The position numbers were made by a program, and so were the translations under genes. The notes beneath the pieces were generated by a model. It did not search any database. It was given only the letters and a program-made list of their open reading frames with translations, and was not told the origin of the DNA. From NCBI RefSeq assembly GCF_031583575.1, contig NZ_CP134146.1:3720001-3784000 (forward strand): 64,000 nucleotides of DNA. The letters run 5' to 3'. Shown here piece by piece: positions 20,363 through 30,057 of the stretch. The DNA is from Thalassotalea nanhaiensis (GTDB lineage: Bacteria; Pseudomonadota; Gammaproteobacteria; Enterobacterales; Alteromonadaceae). Position 1 is the stretch's first letter. Every line of letters begins with the position of its first letter.

Positions 20363-21259
20363 CTAAGTTTTAGGCTTGCGATAAACGTATTTAGTTGGAT
20401 TTATTTGTTTATCGTTACGCAGGATTTCGTAATGAACGTGCGGGCCAGTTGAACGGCCGGTACTTCCCATTTTGGCAATTGCTTGCCCTTTACTCACCAC
20501 GTCACCAACTTTAACTAAATGCGTTTTATTATGCGCGTATCTAGTTTTATATCCGGTACCGTGATCAATTTCTACCAAATTACCATAACCCCAACGTTCG
20601 CCAGCAAAACTAACAACGCCTGAGCCAGTGGCATATATTTCAGCATTTTCTTTTCCGGCAAAGTCTACACCTTTGTGTTGTGTAGGCTTACCAGTGAATG
20701 GGTCTTTACGAACTCCGTAATATGACGACAACCAGCCTTTGCCAATTGGACGCCCGGATAAATAACTCGTACTTTCGATATGGTGACCCAATGCCAAAGA
20801 TTCAAGTAGGTTAAGCTGATTTTCTTTTTGAATAACACTATCATTCAAATTATTCAGTTGAGTTTCTAAATCAACCATAGAAAACTCGCTAGTTAACACT
20901 TCTTGATGTAGTGGCCCACCTGAAGAAGGCAGTGCCACCATATTAAACTCTTCTTTTGGGATATTTGCTTCTTCAGCCAAGCGTTCACCCAAAGCATTCA
21001 AGCGAAGTACATGGGATTGTAACTCGGCAATTTTAGCGCTTAAGGCAACAACTTGTTTGTCAGTAGTCAAATTTGCGGTTGGCTGCACCGGCTGTGTTGC
21101 CAACATTAAGTGCTCTGGCACTTCTTCTGACTTCATAACAGCGTGTATAACAAAGCCTGACACCACAGCAAAGCCACCAACAATGGCAAGCCATCTTGGT
21201 TTACTTAACTTCATTGAAAAACGAACATTTTGTCCGCGGTATAATAGTGTTAAACTCAT
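20363..21259 (-). CDS. M23 family metallopeptidase (cell-wall endopeptidase type)
   Basis: The 298-residue protein has an N-terminal membrane segment (about residues 24-44), a coiled-coil stretch (about 70-155) and a C-terminal LytM/M23 domain. The zinc motifs are intact: HKGVDF and HVHYE, so it should be an active endopeptidase acting on peptidoglycan cross-links rather than an EnvC/NlpD-type inactive activator. It lies upstream of secA on the same strand (91 nt) and is divergent from dciA. It occupies the secM position of E. coli. Confidence 0.9.
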   Translation of the reverse strand: MSLTLLYRGQNVRFSMKLSKPRWLAIVGGFAVVSGFVIHAVMKSEEVPEHLMLATQPVQPTANLTTDKQVVALSAKIAELQSHVLRLNALGERLAEEANIPKEEFNMVALPSSGGPLHQEVLTSEFSMVDLETQLNNLNDSVIQKENQLNLLESLALGHHIESTSYLSGRPIGKGWLSSYYGVRKDPFTGKPTQHKGVDFAGKENAEIYATGSGVVSFAGERWGYGNLVEIDHGTGYKTRYAHNKTHLVKVGDVVSKGQAIAKMGSTGRSTGPHVHYEILRNDKQINPTKYVYRKPKT

Positions 21260-21311
21260 TTAAATACTTATATCTGATTCGTAAATGTAATCGCTCAAGG
21301 TAAACCAGTTA

Positions 21312-21770
21312 ATGAAACGCATTGTAAAAGCCCCTCAAGACTTAAACAGCTTGCTTAAAAAAGCCAGTGGTACAATGGCAGATTTCTCTACTAAAGCGCA
21401 ATCTTTTAAAATACTAGACGACATTATACGACAAATTTGTCCAGATCTACCAGAAAATGCTTGGCAAATAGCCAATTGCCGAGATGATCTGGTTGTAATA
21501 GAGGCTAAATCACCCGTTTGGGGACAACGCCTACAGTTCGAGCGTAACAATATCTCACAACAACTGGCATTGCAAACTCAGGGAATTTTTCGACGTATTG
21601 AAATAAAAATAAATCCGCACGGTAATCGCCGTGAAACCGTTAAAGAGCCAGTAAAACCAAATAAGAGTATGTCAGCAGAAACTGCAGAGCATATTTATGA
21701 AGTGGCTGAAAACGCACCGCCGGGTTTAAAAGAAGTATTATTGCGCTTGGCTAAGCACGGAAAAAAGTAA
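21312..21770 (+). CDS. dciA: DciA family replicative helicase operator (DUF721)
   Basis: DciA loads or activates the DnaB replicative helicase in bacteria without DnaC. The 152-residue protein has the DUF721 core (about residues 15-105), including the conserved WGQRLQFERNNI region, plus a flexible C-terminal tail. The position beside secA/lpxC matches that seen in vibrios and related bacteria. Its presence implies this organism uses the ancestral DciA system. A heptamer repeat begins 4 nt after its stop. Confidence 0.9.
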   Translation: MKRIVKAPQDLNSLLKKASGTMADFSTKAQSFKILDDIIRQICPDLPENAWQIANCRDDLVVIEAKSPVWGQRLQFERNNISQQLALQTQGIFRRIEIKINPHGNRRETVKEPVKPNKSMSAETAEHIYEVAENAPPGLKEVLLRLAKHGKK

Positions 21771-21774
21771 CTTA

Positions 21775-21837
21775 TTTCTCGTTTCTCGTTTCTCGTTTCT
21801 CGTTTCTCGTTTCTCGTTTCTCGTTTCTCGATTCTCG
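21775..21837. repeat. Heptamer tandem repeat TTTCTCG, eight copies plus a variant
   Basis: Eight perfect TTTCTCG units (21775-21830) are followed by ATTCTCG and a partial unit. It sits between the dciA stop and the shared terminator, so it is in the 3' untranslated region of dciA. Decayed relatives occur near 56406 and 61950. Confidence 0.96.
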
Positions 21838-21858
21838 ATTCTAAGATATTTCAGACAT

Positions 21859-21887
21859 AAAAAAACCAGAGTGAAAACTCTGGTTTT
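21859..21887. terminator. Bidirectional terminator between dciA and lpxC
   Basis: The stem ACCAGAGT/ACTCTGGT with a GAAA loop (21865-21884) has T-runs on both strands: seven T on the minus strand and four on the plus strand. It serves the convergent dciA and lpxC. Confidence 0.92.
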
Positions 21888-21907
21888 AAGAATCAATATT
21901 TATTCAC

Positions 21908-22819
21908 TTACGCGATAACGGCATCTTGATAAGCAATTGGTGATGGACGCTCGTCTTCATACGTTACCCATTCCCAGCTTTCAACTTGTTTAAATACTTC
22001 GCGTAATAGCATGTTGTTTAAACCATGGCCTGATTTATACGAGTTCATTTCGCCTAAAATGCTTACGCCGCCCATATACAGGTCACCGATTGCATCTAAG
22101 ATTTTGTGTTTAACAAACTCATCATCATAACGAAGCTCTTCGCTGTTAAGCATACGGTATTCATCTAGTACGATAGCGTTTTCTAAGCTGCCGCCTAATG
22201 CAAGGTTGTGCGAGCGTAAAAACTCAATATCTTTCATAAATCCAAACGTTCGAGCGCGACTAATTTCTTTAATAAAAGAGTTAGCAGATAAATCCATGCT
22301 CATGTTTTGCGTAGTATTGGCAATTACCGGATGCTCAAAGTCGATAGCAAAATTAACTTTGAATCCTTCGTGTGGACATAATTCAGCCCACTTATCACCT
22401 TCTTCAACGCGAATTTTTTTAGTAATTCGTAGAAATTTCTTAGCTGCGTTTTGTTCTTCAATTCCAACTGATTGGATCAAGTATACAAATGGTAGAGCGC
22501 TACCATCCATAATCGGGATCTCAGGAGAATCTACTTCGACTACTAAGTTATCAATACCTAAGCCAGCTACTGCGGCTAGAAGATGTTCAACGGTGGAAAC
22601 TTGAACACCTTGCTCATTAACTAAACATGTACACAACGTAGTTTCGCCCACAGCTTCAGGTGTAGCCTGAATATCTACCATAGGTTCAAGGTCAACACGA
22701 CGGAATACTATTCCCGTGTTTGCAGGCGCAGGACGGAGAGTGATCTGCACCTTTTCACCTTTATGTAAACCAACACCAGTAGCATTTACGCTTTGTTTGA
22801 GAGTACGTTGTTTAATCAT
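21908..22819 (-). CDS. lpxC: UDP-3-O-acyl-N-acetylglucosamine deacetylase
   Basis: LpxC is the zinc deacetylase of the first committed step of lipid A synthesis. The 303-residue protein begins [21 protein letters not shown], as in the family. The zinc ligands lie in VEHLLAA and in HKILDAIGD. The C-terminus ends in a non-polar tail (AVIA), where FtsH recognises E. coli LpxC, so control by proteolysis is plausible. It is the last gene of the dcw cluster, 288 nt after ftsZ, and is followed by a strong terminator. Confidence 0.98.
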   Translation of the reverse strand: MIKQRTLKQSVNATGVGLHKGEKVQITLRPAPANTGIVFRRVDLEPMVDIQATPEAVGETTLCTCLVNEQGVQVSTVEHLLAAVAGLGIDNLVVEVDSPEIPIMDGSALPFVYLIQSVGIEEQNAAKKFLRITKKIRVEEGDKWAELCPHEGFKVNFAIDFEHPVIANTTQNMSMDLSANSFIKEISRARTFGFMKDIEFLRSHNLALGGSLENAIVLDEYRMLNSEELRYDDEFVKHKILDAIGDLYMGGVSILGEMNSYKSGHGLNNMLLREVFKQVESWEWVTYEDERPSPIAYQDAVIA

Positions 22820-23071
22820 AATTCGCCTTAAATCTGCGTTCCAACCGACACTATTAACAACTTGTTAATTTTAGTGGACGCGTAATATAGCAAAAATTCC
22901 CTTTGCAGTCAAAAGATAACGGTTATGGCCCAAAATTTGCTAACAATTCATTACCAACTGTAACTAGTTGTAATTAAACAGCAAATAGTGCACAAACTCG
23001 CAATTAACTTAACACCTAAAAACTGAACATAAGCTGAACAGATTTTACTAATCCTATATAACTCACTTAGA

Positions 23072-23090
23072 TCCTGAAACAAATTCAGGA
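23072..23090. repeat. TCCTGAA-type palindrome after ftsZ
   Basis: A perfect TCCTGAA/TTCAGGA inverted repeat with a 5-nt loop lies 17 nt past the ftsZ stop, in the ftsZ-lpxC gap. The position could affect the ftsZ mRNA 3' end; no T-tract is present. Confidence 0.75.
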
Positions 23091-23107
23091 CGACACTAGT
23101 GTGCCGC

Positions 23108-24262
23108 CTAGTCAGCCTGCTTTCGTAAAAATGCAGGAATGTCCAAGTAATCAGTTTCAACAGCTGGTGCGGCTTGCGGCGCAGCGCTGGTTTCATTGTA
23201 CGTGTTATTCGCAACTTCTGGCTCAGGAGCTGGTGCATAACTTGCGTTCACTACCATAGGCTCAGGTTTTTGAATTGGAGGTACAATTGAAATTTCAGGT
23301 TTTTGCTGTTGACCAATACCTGTTGCTACAACAGTTACGCGCAGCTCTTCAGTCATCTCAGGGTCAATTACAGCACCCACTACTACAGTAGCATTTTCTG
23401 AAGCAAAGGCTTTCACGGCATTACCAACGGTTTCAAACTCATCAATTGAGATATCCATACCAGCAGTAATATTTACTAAAATACCACGAGCACCGGCTAA
23501 ATCTACATCTTCAAGAAGAGGACTAGATATAGCGGCTTCTGCAGCTTCTTCAGCACGATCTTCGCCAGATGCTTGGCCAGACCCCATCATTGCCGTACCC
23601 ATTTCAGACATTACTGTACGAACATCGGCAAAATCGACGTTGATCAAACCAGGGCGAGTAATTAACTCAGCAATACCTTGTACCGCACCTAGTAATACAT
23701 TATTAGCTGCTTTAAAAGCATCTAATAAACTCGTACCAGGGCCTAATACTTTTAACAGTTTTTCATTAGGAATAGTAATTAATGAATCAACATTATTTTG
23801 TAAGAACTCAATGCCTTGATCTGCATAGTTCATACGTTTTTTGCCTTCAAATGGGAATGGCTTAGTTACAACGGCAACCGTTAAAATACCCATTTCTTTC
23901 GCTATTTCAGCAACGACAGGTGCCGCTCCAGTACCTGTACCACCACCCATACCAGCAGCGATAAAGATCATGTCTGAACCTTGTAGAGTTTGACGTATCG
24001 TCTCTCTATCTTCTTCAGCACTTTTGCGACCAATCTCAGGGTTAGCACCAGCGCCTAATCCTTTAGTTACATCACAGCCCATTTGTAACGTTACATTAGC
24101 AGATGAGTTACGTAGCGCCTGCGAGTCAGTGTTGGCAGTAATAAACTCAACACCTTCTATGGTTTGTGACACCATGTGCTCTACAGCGTTACCGCCACCT
24201 CCACCAACGCCGATGACTTTAATCACCGCTTCTTCGTTGTGGTCTTCCATTAATTCAAACAT
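23108..24262 (-). CDS. ftsZ: Cell division protein FtsZ (tubulin homologue)
   Basis: FtsZ is the GTPase that forms the Z-ring. The 384-residue protein has the tubulin signature GGGTGTG near residue 105, an N-terminal GTPase domain, a variable Ala/Pro/Glu-rich linker (about 320-365) and the C-terminal peptide [14 protein letters not shown] that binds FtsA, ZipA and ZapD. The gene follows ftsA after 74 nt. ZapD and other partners are encoded elsewhere in the window. Confidence 0.99.
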   Translation of the reverse strand: MFELMEDHNEEAVIKVIGVGGGGGNAVEHMVSQTIEGVEFITANTDSQALRNSSANVTLQMGCDVTKGLGAGANPEIGRKSAEEDRETIRQTLQGSDMIFIAAGMGGGTGTGAAPVVAEIAKEMGILTVAVVTKPFPFEGKKRMNYADQGIEFLQNNVDSLITIPNEKLLKVLGPGTSLLDAFKAANNVLLGAVQGIAELITRPGLINVDFADVRTVMSEMGTAMMGSGQASGEDRAEEAAEAAISSPLLEDVDLAGARGILVNITAGMDISIDEFETVGNAVKAFASENATVVVGAVIDPEMTEELRVTVVATGIGQQQKPEISIVPPIQKPEPMVVNASYAPAPEPEVANNTYNETSAAPQAAPAVETDYLDIPAFLRKQAD

Positions 24263-24336
24263 AATTTTCTCTCCGTTCTATTGTATTTTTTGTTCCACCA
24301 AAAAAATTGTTTTTGTTTTTAAGTTTTAGCTTCTTG

Positions 24337-25572
24337 CTAAAATTGTCCCTTAAACCAGTTTTTCATACGAGTAAGTGCGCTTACTACGCCCTCACCCGCT
24401 GTTGAATTTGTTGTGCCTTCTGCGCTCGCTTCAATTCCGTATTTTAATAAGCCGATAACAGTGCTGTAGCTTGGATCATTCACATAGTCACTTAAGCCAT
24501 GAATATCTAATGGGCTGCCAATGCGTACCGGCATTTGAAAAACTTCTTCGGCAAACTCAGTAACGCCTTCCATTTTTGCAGTACCGCCAGTTAAAACGAT
24601 CCCTGCAGCAACTTGATCTTCCAAGCCGCTTTCTTTGATCTCTTCTTGGATCAACTCAAATAATTCGTGGTAACGTGGTTCTACCACTTCAGCCAGTGTA
24701 TGACGCGACATGCTTCTAGCAGGACGTCCTCCAACACTTGGTACTTCAATATTTTCTTCCATGCTAACCATTTGGCGAAGTGCACAGGCATATTGCACTT
24801 TAATGTCTTCAGCATGACTCAGTGGTGTTCTAAATATTTTGGCAATGTCGTTAGTGACCTGGTTACCACCAACAGGGATAACCGCGCTATGACGTAATGC
24901 ACCACCAGTAAAGATAGAAATATCCATTGTACCGGCGCCCATATCTACAACACATACACCTAATTCTTTTTCATCGTCTGTTAATATCGAATAGCTTGAG
25001 GCTAATGCTGAAAAAATTAATTGGTCAGCGGTTAAATCACAGCGCTCTACACACTTAACAATATTTTTTGCCATGTCGTTAGCACACGTTACGATATGAA
25101 CCTTTGCTTCCATACGCACACCAGACATACCAATAGGGCTTTTAATACCTTCTTGTACATCAACACTGTATTCTTGTGGTAATACATGCAACATGCGACG
25201 TTCTGCCGACATTGGTACTGAGCGAGCAGTATGTATTACGTTATCAACGTCCTCTTGCATTACTTCATGATCGTTAATTGGTACCATGCCATTTTCGTTT
25301 TGACAGCTAACATGCTTACCCGATATACCTAGATACACAGAGCCAATACGACAATCAGCCATTAATTCAGCTTCATTTACTGCGCGCTGGATAGACTGAA
25401 TAACCAGGTTAAGATCGTTAACACCACCTTTATCCATACCACGTGCAGCATGATGACCTACACCAATGATGCTTAATTCATCATCAGGTGTTACTTCACC
25501 GACTACCGCAACAATTTTTGATGTTCCGATATCCAGGCCAACAACTAAATTTCTTTCTATGGCTTTAGGCAT
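24337..25572 (-). CDS. ftsA: Cell division protein FtsA (actin-like membrane tether)
   Basis: FtsA is an actin-like ATPase that anchors FtsZ to the membrane and recruits later division proteins. The 411-residue protein has the actin-family motifs GLDIGTSKI near the N-terminus, VVDMGAGTMDIS and GIVLTGGTAKMEG. The C-terminal amphipathic helix is visible (ALTRMKNWFKGQF). It overlaps ftsQ by 8 nt, so the two are probably translationally coupled. Confidence 0.98.
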   Translation of the reverse strand: MPKAIERNLVVGLDIGTSKIVAVVGEVTPDDELSIIGVGHHAARGMDKGGVNDLNLVIQSIQRAVNEAELMADCRIGSVYLGISGKHVSCQNENGMVPINDHEVMQEDVDNVIHTARSVPMSAERRMLHVLPQEYSVDVQEGIKSPIGMSGVRMEAKVHIVTCANDMAKNIVKCVERCDLTADQLIFSALASSYSILTDDEKELGVCVVDMGAGTMDISIFTGGALRHSAVIPVGGNQVTNDIAKIFRTPLSHAEDIKVQYACALRQMVSMEENIEVPSVGGRPARSMSRHTLAEVVEPRYHELFELIQEEIKESGLEDQVAAGIVLTGGTAKMEGVTEFAEEVFQMPVRIGSPLDIHGLSDYVNDPSYSTVIGLLKYGIEASAEGTTNSTAGEGVVSALTRMKNWFKGQF

Positions 25573-26362
25573 TTGTTTTTTGCTCTTGTAATTGTTTTAA
25601 ATCATCATTCAACACTGGTTTCCAGCCAACAGCCATTCCTGTGTCGTAGCGCAAATCAACATAATCAACTTGCATGTCTTTTTTCGCATACGCTTTTATT
25701 TGCTGGTAAGCATCCATAAAGCGCTGCACTCTTGTCACTCTATCTTCTCGACCTAAATCAAGAAACACACCGTCTGCCAAGGTTAATTGCCAAGCATGGC
25801 GTTCGGTTAAAACTAATTCATCAATGCCTACTTGAATGTAGGTTAATAAATTATTTAAATTTCTATAGTTTTCCAAAGCCAGTACTTCACTGCCTTCCGG
25901 ACCAAATAATTTTGGCAATTTAGTTTTTACTCGTGATTTATCTGCTTGAAAAATCACGCCGTGCTTATTGATAAAAAAATCATCATTCCATTGTGCAACC
26001 GGAGTTTGATCGATTACATACACACGTACTTCATTGGGCCATTGCTTACGTACCGACGCAGAATAAACCCATGGCAAACGCTCTAAACTTTGTTGGACAT
26101 TATTAACGTCCAACTGAAAAAAATTGCCAAGCGTATTTTGCTTTAATACCGCAACAATTTCTTCGTTTTTGGTATATGGAATATTTCCTTTAATAACTAA
26201 TGATGAAACAGGTACAGCTTCATCTTCGAGCATTGAATCGAAAAGGTAATAGCTACCTATTACAATAAACAAACAAACTAGAATAAAAAAACTAAACCCA
26301 GACCAAAAGGTCCAGGGTGCATTTTTTAAATCAAGTTGCGTTTGTTTGTTCATACTCTTCAA
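25565..26362 (-). CDS. ftsQ: Cell division protein FtsQ
   Basis: FtsQ is a bitopic divisome protein that binds FtsB and FtsL. The 265-residue protein has a cytoplasmic N-terminus, one membrane segment (about residues 19-42), a POTRA domain starting at VSSLVIKGNIPYTKNEEIV, and a C-terminal beta domain. It overlaps ftsA by 8 nt and lies 7 nt after ddl. Confidence 0.97.
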   Translation of the reverse strand: MKSMNKQTQLDLKNAPWTFWSGFSFFILVCLFIVIGSYYLFDSMLEDEAVPVSSLVIKGNIPYTKNEEIVAVLKQNTLGNFFQLDVNNVQQSLERLPWVYSASVRKQWPNEVRVYVIDQTPVAQWNDDFFINKHGVIFQADKSRVKTKLPKLFGPEGSEVLALENYRNLNNLLTYIQVGIDELVLTERHAWQLTLADGVFLDLGREDRVTRVQRFMDAYQQIKAYAKKDMQVDYVDLRYDTGMAVGWKPVLNDDLKQLQEQKTNA

Positions 26363-26369
26363 TTAATCC

Positions 26370-27320
26370 TTAATTAGTGTCGCTAAGCTGTAAAACTCGC
26401 GTTACCAATTGCTCAAAACTTAGGCCTGCAACTTTAGCGGCTTTGGGTACTAAAGACGTTACTGTCATACCCGGTACCGTGTTAACTTCCAATAAGTTAA
26501 AGTTGCCCTGTTCGTCTTGCATCAAATCAACGCGTCCCCAACCTTTTGCTCCGGTTGCTTTAAATGCCTTTAATGAAATGCTTTTTAATTCATTTTCAAC
26601 TTCGGTATCTAATCCACAAGGACATAAATACTGAGTACTATGACTTTGATACTTGGCTTGGTAATCATAAAACTCATGTGGCGTTACCATCGAAATTGCC
26701 GGTAGCGCTTCATCACCTAAAATGGCAACAGTAAATTCAGCTCCACTTAACCAAGCTTCAACAAGTATTTGTTGATCATATTTAAACGCATTCATTAGGG
26801 CTGCGTTCAATTCTTCAACATTGTTGGCAATCGCCATACCAATGCTCGAACCTTCATTGGCTGGTTTAACCATTACTTTATTGCCAAGTTGGTTTAAAAC
26901 CAGTTCAGCAGTATTTTTGTTAAAGTCTTCTTGGCTAACCACTGCAAACTCTGCCGTTGGTAAACCCATTGCTTTAAAAATTTGTTTACTTCTCACTTTA
27001 TCCATAGATAAGGCGGAGCCTAAAACACCAGAGCCAGTATATGGAATGCCTAAATATTCAAGCGCCCCTTGAATACAACCATCTTCACCGCCACGGCCAT
27101 GAAGAGCAATATAAGCGCGGTCTATATTTTCGGTTTTCAGCTTCGCTAAATCGAAACCTTGAGTGTCGATAGCTTTTACTTTGAAGCCTGCGTTTTTTAG
27201 CCCTTCTGTAATTGCAGCACCAGAGCTAAGCGATACTTCACGCTCTGCACTGTCACCACCAAATAGCACCGCTATGGTTTCTTGCTTTAAAGAAGCTAGA
27301 TCAATTAATTGATCACTCAC
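26370..27320 (-). CDS. ddlB: D-alanine--D-alanine ligase
   Basis: Ddl joins two D-alanines for the peptidoglycan stem using ATP. The 316-residue protein has the ATP-grasp fold, the N-terminal signature [14 protein letters not shown], and the C-terminal metal/ATP motif [11 protein letters not shown]. Its start overlaps the murC end by 8 nt. The isoform is called DdlB only from its dcw-cluster position. Confidence 0.96.
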   Translation of the reverse strand: MSDQLIDLASLKQETIAVLFGGDSAEREVSLSSGAAITEGLKNAGFKVKAIDTQGFDLAKLKTENIDRAYIALHGRGGEDGCIQGALEYLGIPYTGSGVLGSALSMDKVRSKQIFKAMGLPTAEFAVVSQEDFNKNTAELVLNQLGNKVMVKPANEGSSIGMAIANNVEELNAALMNAFKYDQQILVEAWLSGAEFTVAILGDEALPAISMVTPHEFYDYQAKYQSHSTQYLCPCGLDTEVENELKSISLKAFKATGAKGWGRVDLMQDEQGNFNLLEVNTVPGMTVTSLVPKAAKVAGLSFEQLVTRVLQLSDTN

Positions 27321-28755
27321 CGTTAGCTCCTTTTCTTAAATTCAAACGTTTGGCAGTAATCAACTCACGAGCAATAGCGCCAATGTTACCAGCCCCTTGC
27401 GTGATCAACATGTCACCATCTTTTAGGATAGATTCCATGATCTCTGGAAGTTGCTCTGTTGAGCTAACGTAAATAGGTTCAACACTGCCACGCAAACGAA
27501 TGCTTCTAGCTAACGCCTTAGAATCAGCATTGGTAATTGGCGTTTCTCCAGCAGCATAGACATCAAGTAATACTAAAGAGTCAACTTCGCTTAACACTTC
27601 AACAAAATCTTCATATAAATCACGGGTACGTGAATAACGGTGTGGTTGAAACATCATCACTAACCTGCGCTCTGGCCAACCATTACGCATTGCTTTAATG
27701 GTTGCGGCAACTTCACTTGGATGATGACCATAGTCATCAATTACCGTAATATCGCCTTGTTGTGGTGTTAACGTAGTTAAATGCTCAAAACGACGACCAA
27801 TACCTTCAAATTTACCAAGAGCATTAACAATAGCCTCATCACTCACGCCTTCATCGGTTGCCACTGCAATAGCAGCCAAGGCATTAGCGACATTATGTAA
27901 TCCAGGTAAGTTCAACGTGATCGCTAAATCTTCTTTACCTGCGCGTTGCACAATAAACTGACTCACTTCACCAGCTTGTTGGTAATTAATAGCTCTAACA
28001 TCAGCATCTTGGCTAAAGCCATAAGTAGTAATTTGACGACCTATTTTAGGTAATAACTCGCGCACTACAGGGTTATCGATACACATAACAGCTAAACCAT
28101 AAAATGGTAGGTTATGTAAAAATTCGATGTAAGTATCTTTTAACTTTTCAAAATCACCGTCATACGTTTCCATATGATCAGCATCTATGTTGGTTACAAC
28201 TGATACCATTGGCTGCAGATGTAAAAATGACGCATCACTTTCATCAGCTTCAGCAACTAAATAACGGCTTTTACCTAAACGGGCATTCGTTCCAGCACTA
28301 TTTAACAAGCCACCAATAACAAATGTCGGGTCAAGTTGGCCTTCTGCCATAATACTGGCGATTAAACTTGTAGTCGTTGTTTTACCGTGAGTACCAGCAA
28401 TTGCGATACCGTGTCTAAAACGCATAAGCTCAGCCAACATTTCTGCACGACGCACTACTGGTATGCGTTGTTCTTGTGCGGTGACAAGCTCAACATTTTG
28501 TTTATTTATTGCCGTTGAAACGACGATCACACTGGCACCTTGTACATTATCCGGCTTATGGCCTATGGTAATGCTAGCGCCAAGCTTAGTGAGACGGTTA
28601 ACAACAGGGTTAACGCTAATGTCTGATCCCGTTACTTTATAACCTTCGTTAAGTAACACCTCAGCAATACCACCCATGCCAGCACCACCGATGCCAACAA
28701 AATGGATAACTTTTACGCGACGCATTTCAGGAATTTTCATAGTTATTTCATTCAT
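27313..28755 (-). CDS. murC: UDP-N-acetylmuramate--L-alanine ligase
   Basis: MurC adds L-alanine to UDP-MurNAc, the first stem-peptide step. The 480-residue protein has the Mur-ligase N-terminal Rossmann region ([18 protein letters not shown]), the ATP-binding motif [10 protein letters not shown] near residue 120, and the usual central and C-terminal domains. It overlaps murG by 1 nt and ddlB by 8 nt, consistent with tight coupling. Confidence 0.98.
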   Translation of the reverse strand: MNEITMKIPEMRRVKVIHFVGIGGAGMGGIAEVLLNEGYKVTGSDISVNPVVNRLTKLGASITIGHKPDNVQGASVIVVSTAINKQNVELVTAQEQRIPVVRRAEMLAELMRFRHGIAIAGTHGKTTTTSLIASIMAEGQLDPTFVIGGLLNSAGTNARLGKSRYLVAEADESDASFLHLQPMVSVVTNIDADHMETYDGDFEKLKDTYIEFLHNLPFYGLAVMCIDNPVVRELLPKIGRQITTYGFSQDADVRAINYQQAGEVSQFIVQRAGKEDLAITLNLPGLHNVANALAAIAVATDEGVSDEAIVNALGKFEGIGRRFEHLTTLTPQQGDITVIDDYGHHPSEVAATIKAMRNGWPERRLVMMFQPHRYSRTRDLYEDFVEVLSEVDSLVLLDVYAAGETPITNADSKALARSIRLRGSVEPIYVSSTEQLPEIMESILKDGDMLITQGAGNIGAIARELITAKRLNLRKGANGE

Positions 28756-29831
28756 TATTTCACCAATGCCTTACAAATATTTGCAACCGTTTCGGTAGCA
28801 TCGGGAGTTGAAGCTGATTTACTGGCTTTTGCCATATTGCGTAGCGCCATATCGGAGCTAAACAACAAATTTAATTTTTGCGCCAATACCGTGGCATTAA
28901 ACTGATCTTGCGGCAGTAATTTAGCACCGCCTTGTTTAACCAAATACTCGGCATTTTTTGTTTGATGGTCATCTACCGCATGTGGCAGTGGAACAAAAAT
29001 AGCTGGCTTACCTGCCATTGCTAATTCAGAAACCGTTAACGCACCCGCACGACAAATCACTAGGTCTGCCCAATCATAAGCAGCCGACATATCCTCGATA
29101 AAATCTGCTACTTTTACTTTGTCTTTATTAACACCATATTGTTCATAAGACTCAGTTATGGCAGCACTATTGCCACTACCTGTTTGATGCCATACATCAA
29201 TGTCTTGTAACTTAATTTGGCTTATCGCTTGTGGTACGGTATCGTTTAAAATTTTTGCGCCAAGACTACCGCCAACCACTAACACTTTTTTTGTGATTAC
29301 ACGCTCATCGCAGGTATATAATTTACTAATATCACTACGCACCGGGTTACCGACAACTTTACTGGTAATAGGCGCGGCAAATGCATTTGGAAACGCGCTT
29401 AATACCTGTGTCGCTATTTTGGCTAAATAGCGGTTCGTCATTCCAGCAACAGCATTTTGCTCATGCAAAACCAATGGCACACGTTTTAACCAGGCGGCAA
29501 CACCACCAGGCGCGCTTGCGTAGCCGCCCATACCAAGGACAACATCAGGTTGTACTTGTTTTAATACTTTCAGCGATTGAAAAATAGATTGCAGTACTTT
29601 AAATGGCATAGTTAGCCAAGATTTAATACCTTTACCTCTTAAGCCCGCAATATTGATAAATGAAATATCAATGCCATTTGCAGGAATCACCTGTGCTTCC
29701 ATACGATCACTCGTACCAAGCCAATGCACATGCCAACCTTGTGCTTGTAAACTTTCGGCAACAGCAAGCCCAGGAAAGATATGACCTCCAGTTCCACCTG
29801 CCATCACTAAAATAGTAGGACGTTTAGACAC
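28755..29831 (-). CDS. murG: Undecaprenyl-PP-MurNAc-pentapeptide GlcNAc transferase
   Basis: MurG adds GlcNAc to lipid I to make lipid II on the inner face of the membrane. The 358-residue protein begins [21 protein letters not shown], with the glycine-rich loop GGTGGH intact, and has the C-terminal donor-site motif around [19 protein letters not shown]. The start is GTG at 29831, preceded by GGAGGG with an 8-nt spacer. That start shares its G with the TAG stop of the upstream 37-codon frame, which is itself a MurG N-terminus imitation. So ribosomes may reach murG only after translating one or two short frames. Confidence 0.97.
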   Translation of the reverse strand: MSKRPTILVMAGGTGGHIFPGLAVAESLQAQGWHVHWLGTSDRMEAQVIPANGIDISFINIAGLRGKGIKSWLTMPFKVLQSIFQSLKVLKQVQPDVVLGMGGYASAPGGVAAWLKRVPLVLHEQNAVAGMTNRYLAKIATQVLSAFPNAFAAPITSKVVGNPVRSDISKLYTCDERVITKKVLVVGGSLGAKILNDTVPQAISQIKLQDIDVWHQTGSGNSAAITESYEQYGVNKDKVKVADFIEDMSAAYDWADLVICRAGALTVSELAMAGKPAIFVPLPHAVDDHQTKNAEYLVKQGGAKLLPQDQFNATVLAQKLNLLFSSDMALRNMAKASKSASTPDATETVANICKALVK

Positions 29832-29944
29832 TACTTACGCCCTCCATTAAAAACTTGTATATTTTCGGCGATGAAAAACGCTGGGAAGATATGACCTACC
29901 CAATCGCCACCTGCCATCACTAAAATTGTAGGACGTTTAGACAC
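29831..29944 (-). CDS. Mini-reading frame 2 of the ftsW-murG junction, MurG-like 37-residue peptide
   Basis: This GTG-started frame of 38 codons reads [36 protein letters not shown], then TAG. The first part copies the MurG N-terminus, but the loop GGTGGH is replaced by GGDWVGH (one residue longer). The last five residues resemble the end of FtsW (KGGRK). GGAGGG lies 8 nt before its GTG. Its TAG overlaps the murG GTG by one base, and its GTG overlaps the TAG of the previous frame. Compared with mini-frame 1 there are six base differences: four silent and two conservative (L/F, L/I). It may be a translational leader, a peptide, or only repeat debris. No known family fits. Confidence 0.5.
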   Translation of the reverse strand: MSKRPTILVMAGGDWVGHIFPAFFIAENIQVFNGGRK

Positions 29945-30057
29945 TACTTACGCCCTCCATTAAAAACTTGTAAATTTTCGGCGATGAAAAGCGCTGGGAA
30001 GATATGACCTACCCAATCGCCACCTGCCATTACTAATATAGTTGGACGTTTAGACAC
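29944..30057 (-). CDS. Mini-reading frame 1 of the ftsW-murG junction, MurG-like 37-residue peptide
   Basis: This frame begins at GTG sharing its G with the ftsW TAG (TAGTG) and has 38 codons: [36 protein letters not shown], then TAG. It has the same strong GGAGGG site 8 nt upstream, inside the end of ftsW. Its stop overlaps the start of mini-frame 2. Intact frames in both units, exact one-base overlaps and mostly silent differences argue against neutral decay, but the age of the duplication is unknown and expression is unproven. Confidence 0.5.
   Translation of the reverse strand: MSKRPTILVMAGGDWVGHIFPALFIAENLQVFNGGRK

Larger units (their letters stand above)
29831..30057. repeat. Two 113-bp tandem units with flanking third partial unit between ftsW and murG
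   Basis: A 113-bp unit is repeated twice; the shared segment recurs at 29818, 29931 and 30044 (spacing exactly 113 twice). The real ftsW end plus murG start supplies the third, partial unit. Each unit holds the ftsW 3' end (GGAGGGCGTAAGTAG) and about 30 codons of murG-like DNA. Confidence 0.97.

Noticed and set aside
22951-23238. A 95-codon minus-strand frame at the end of ftsZ
   Set aside because: It overlaps the ftsZ 3' end in another frame and crosses a repeat; FtsZ's conserved C-terminal peptide shows the true frame.
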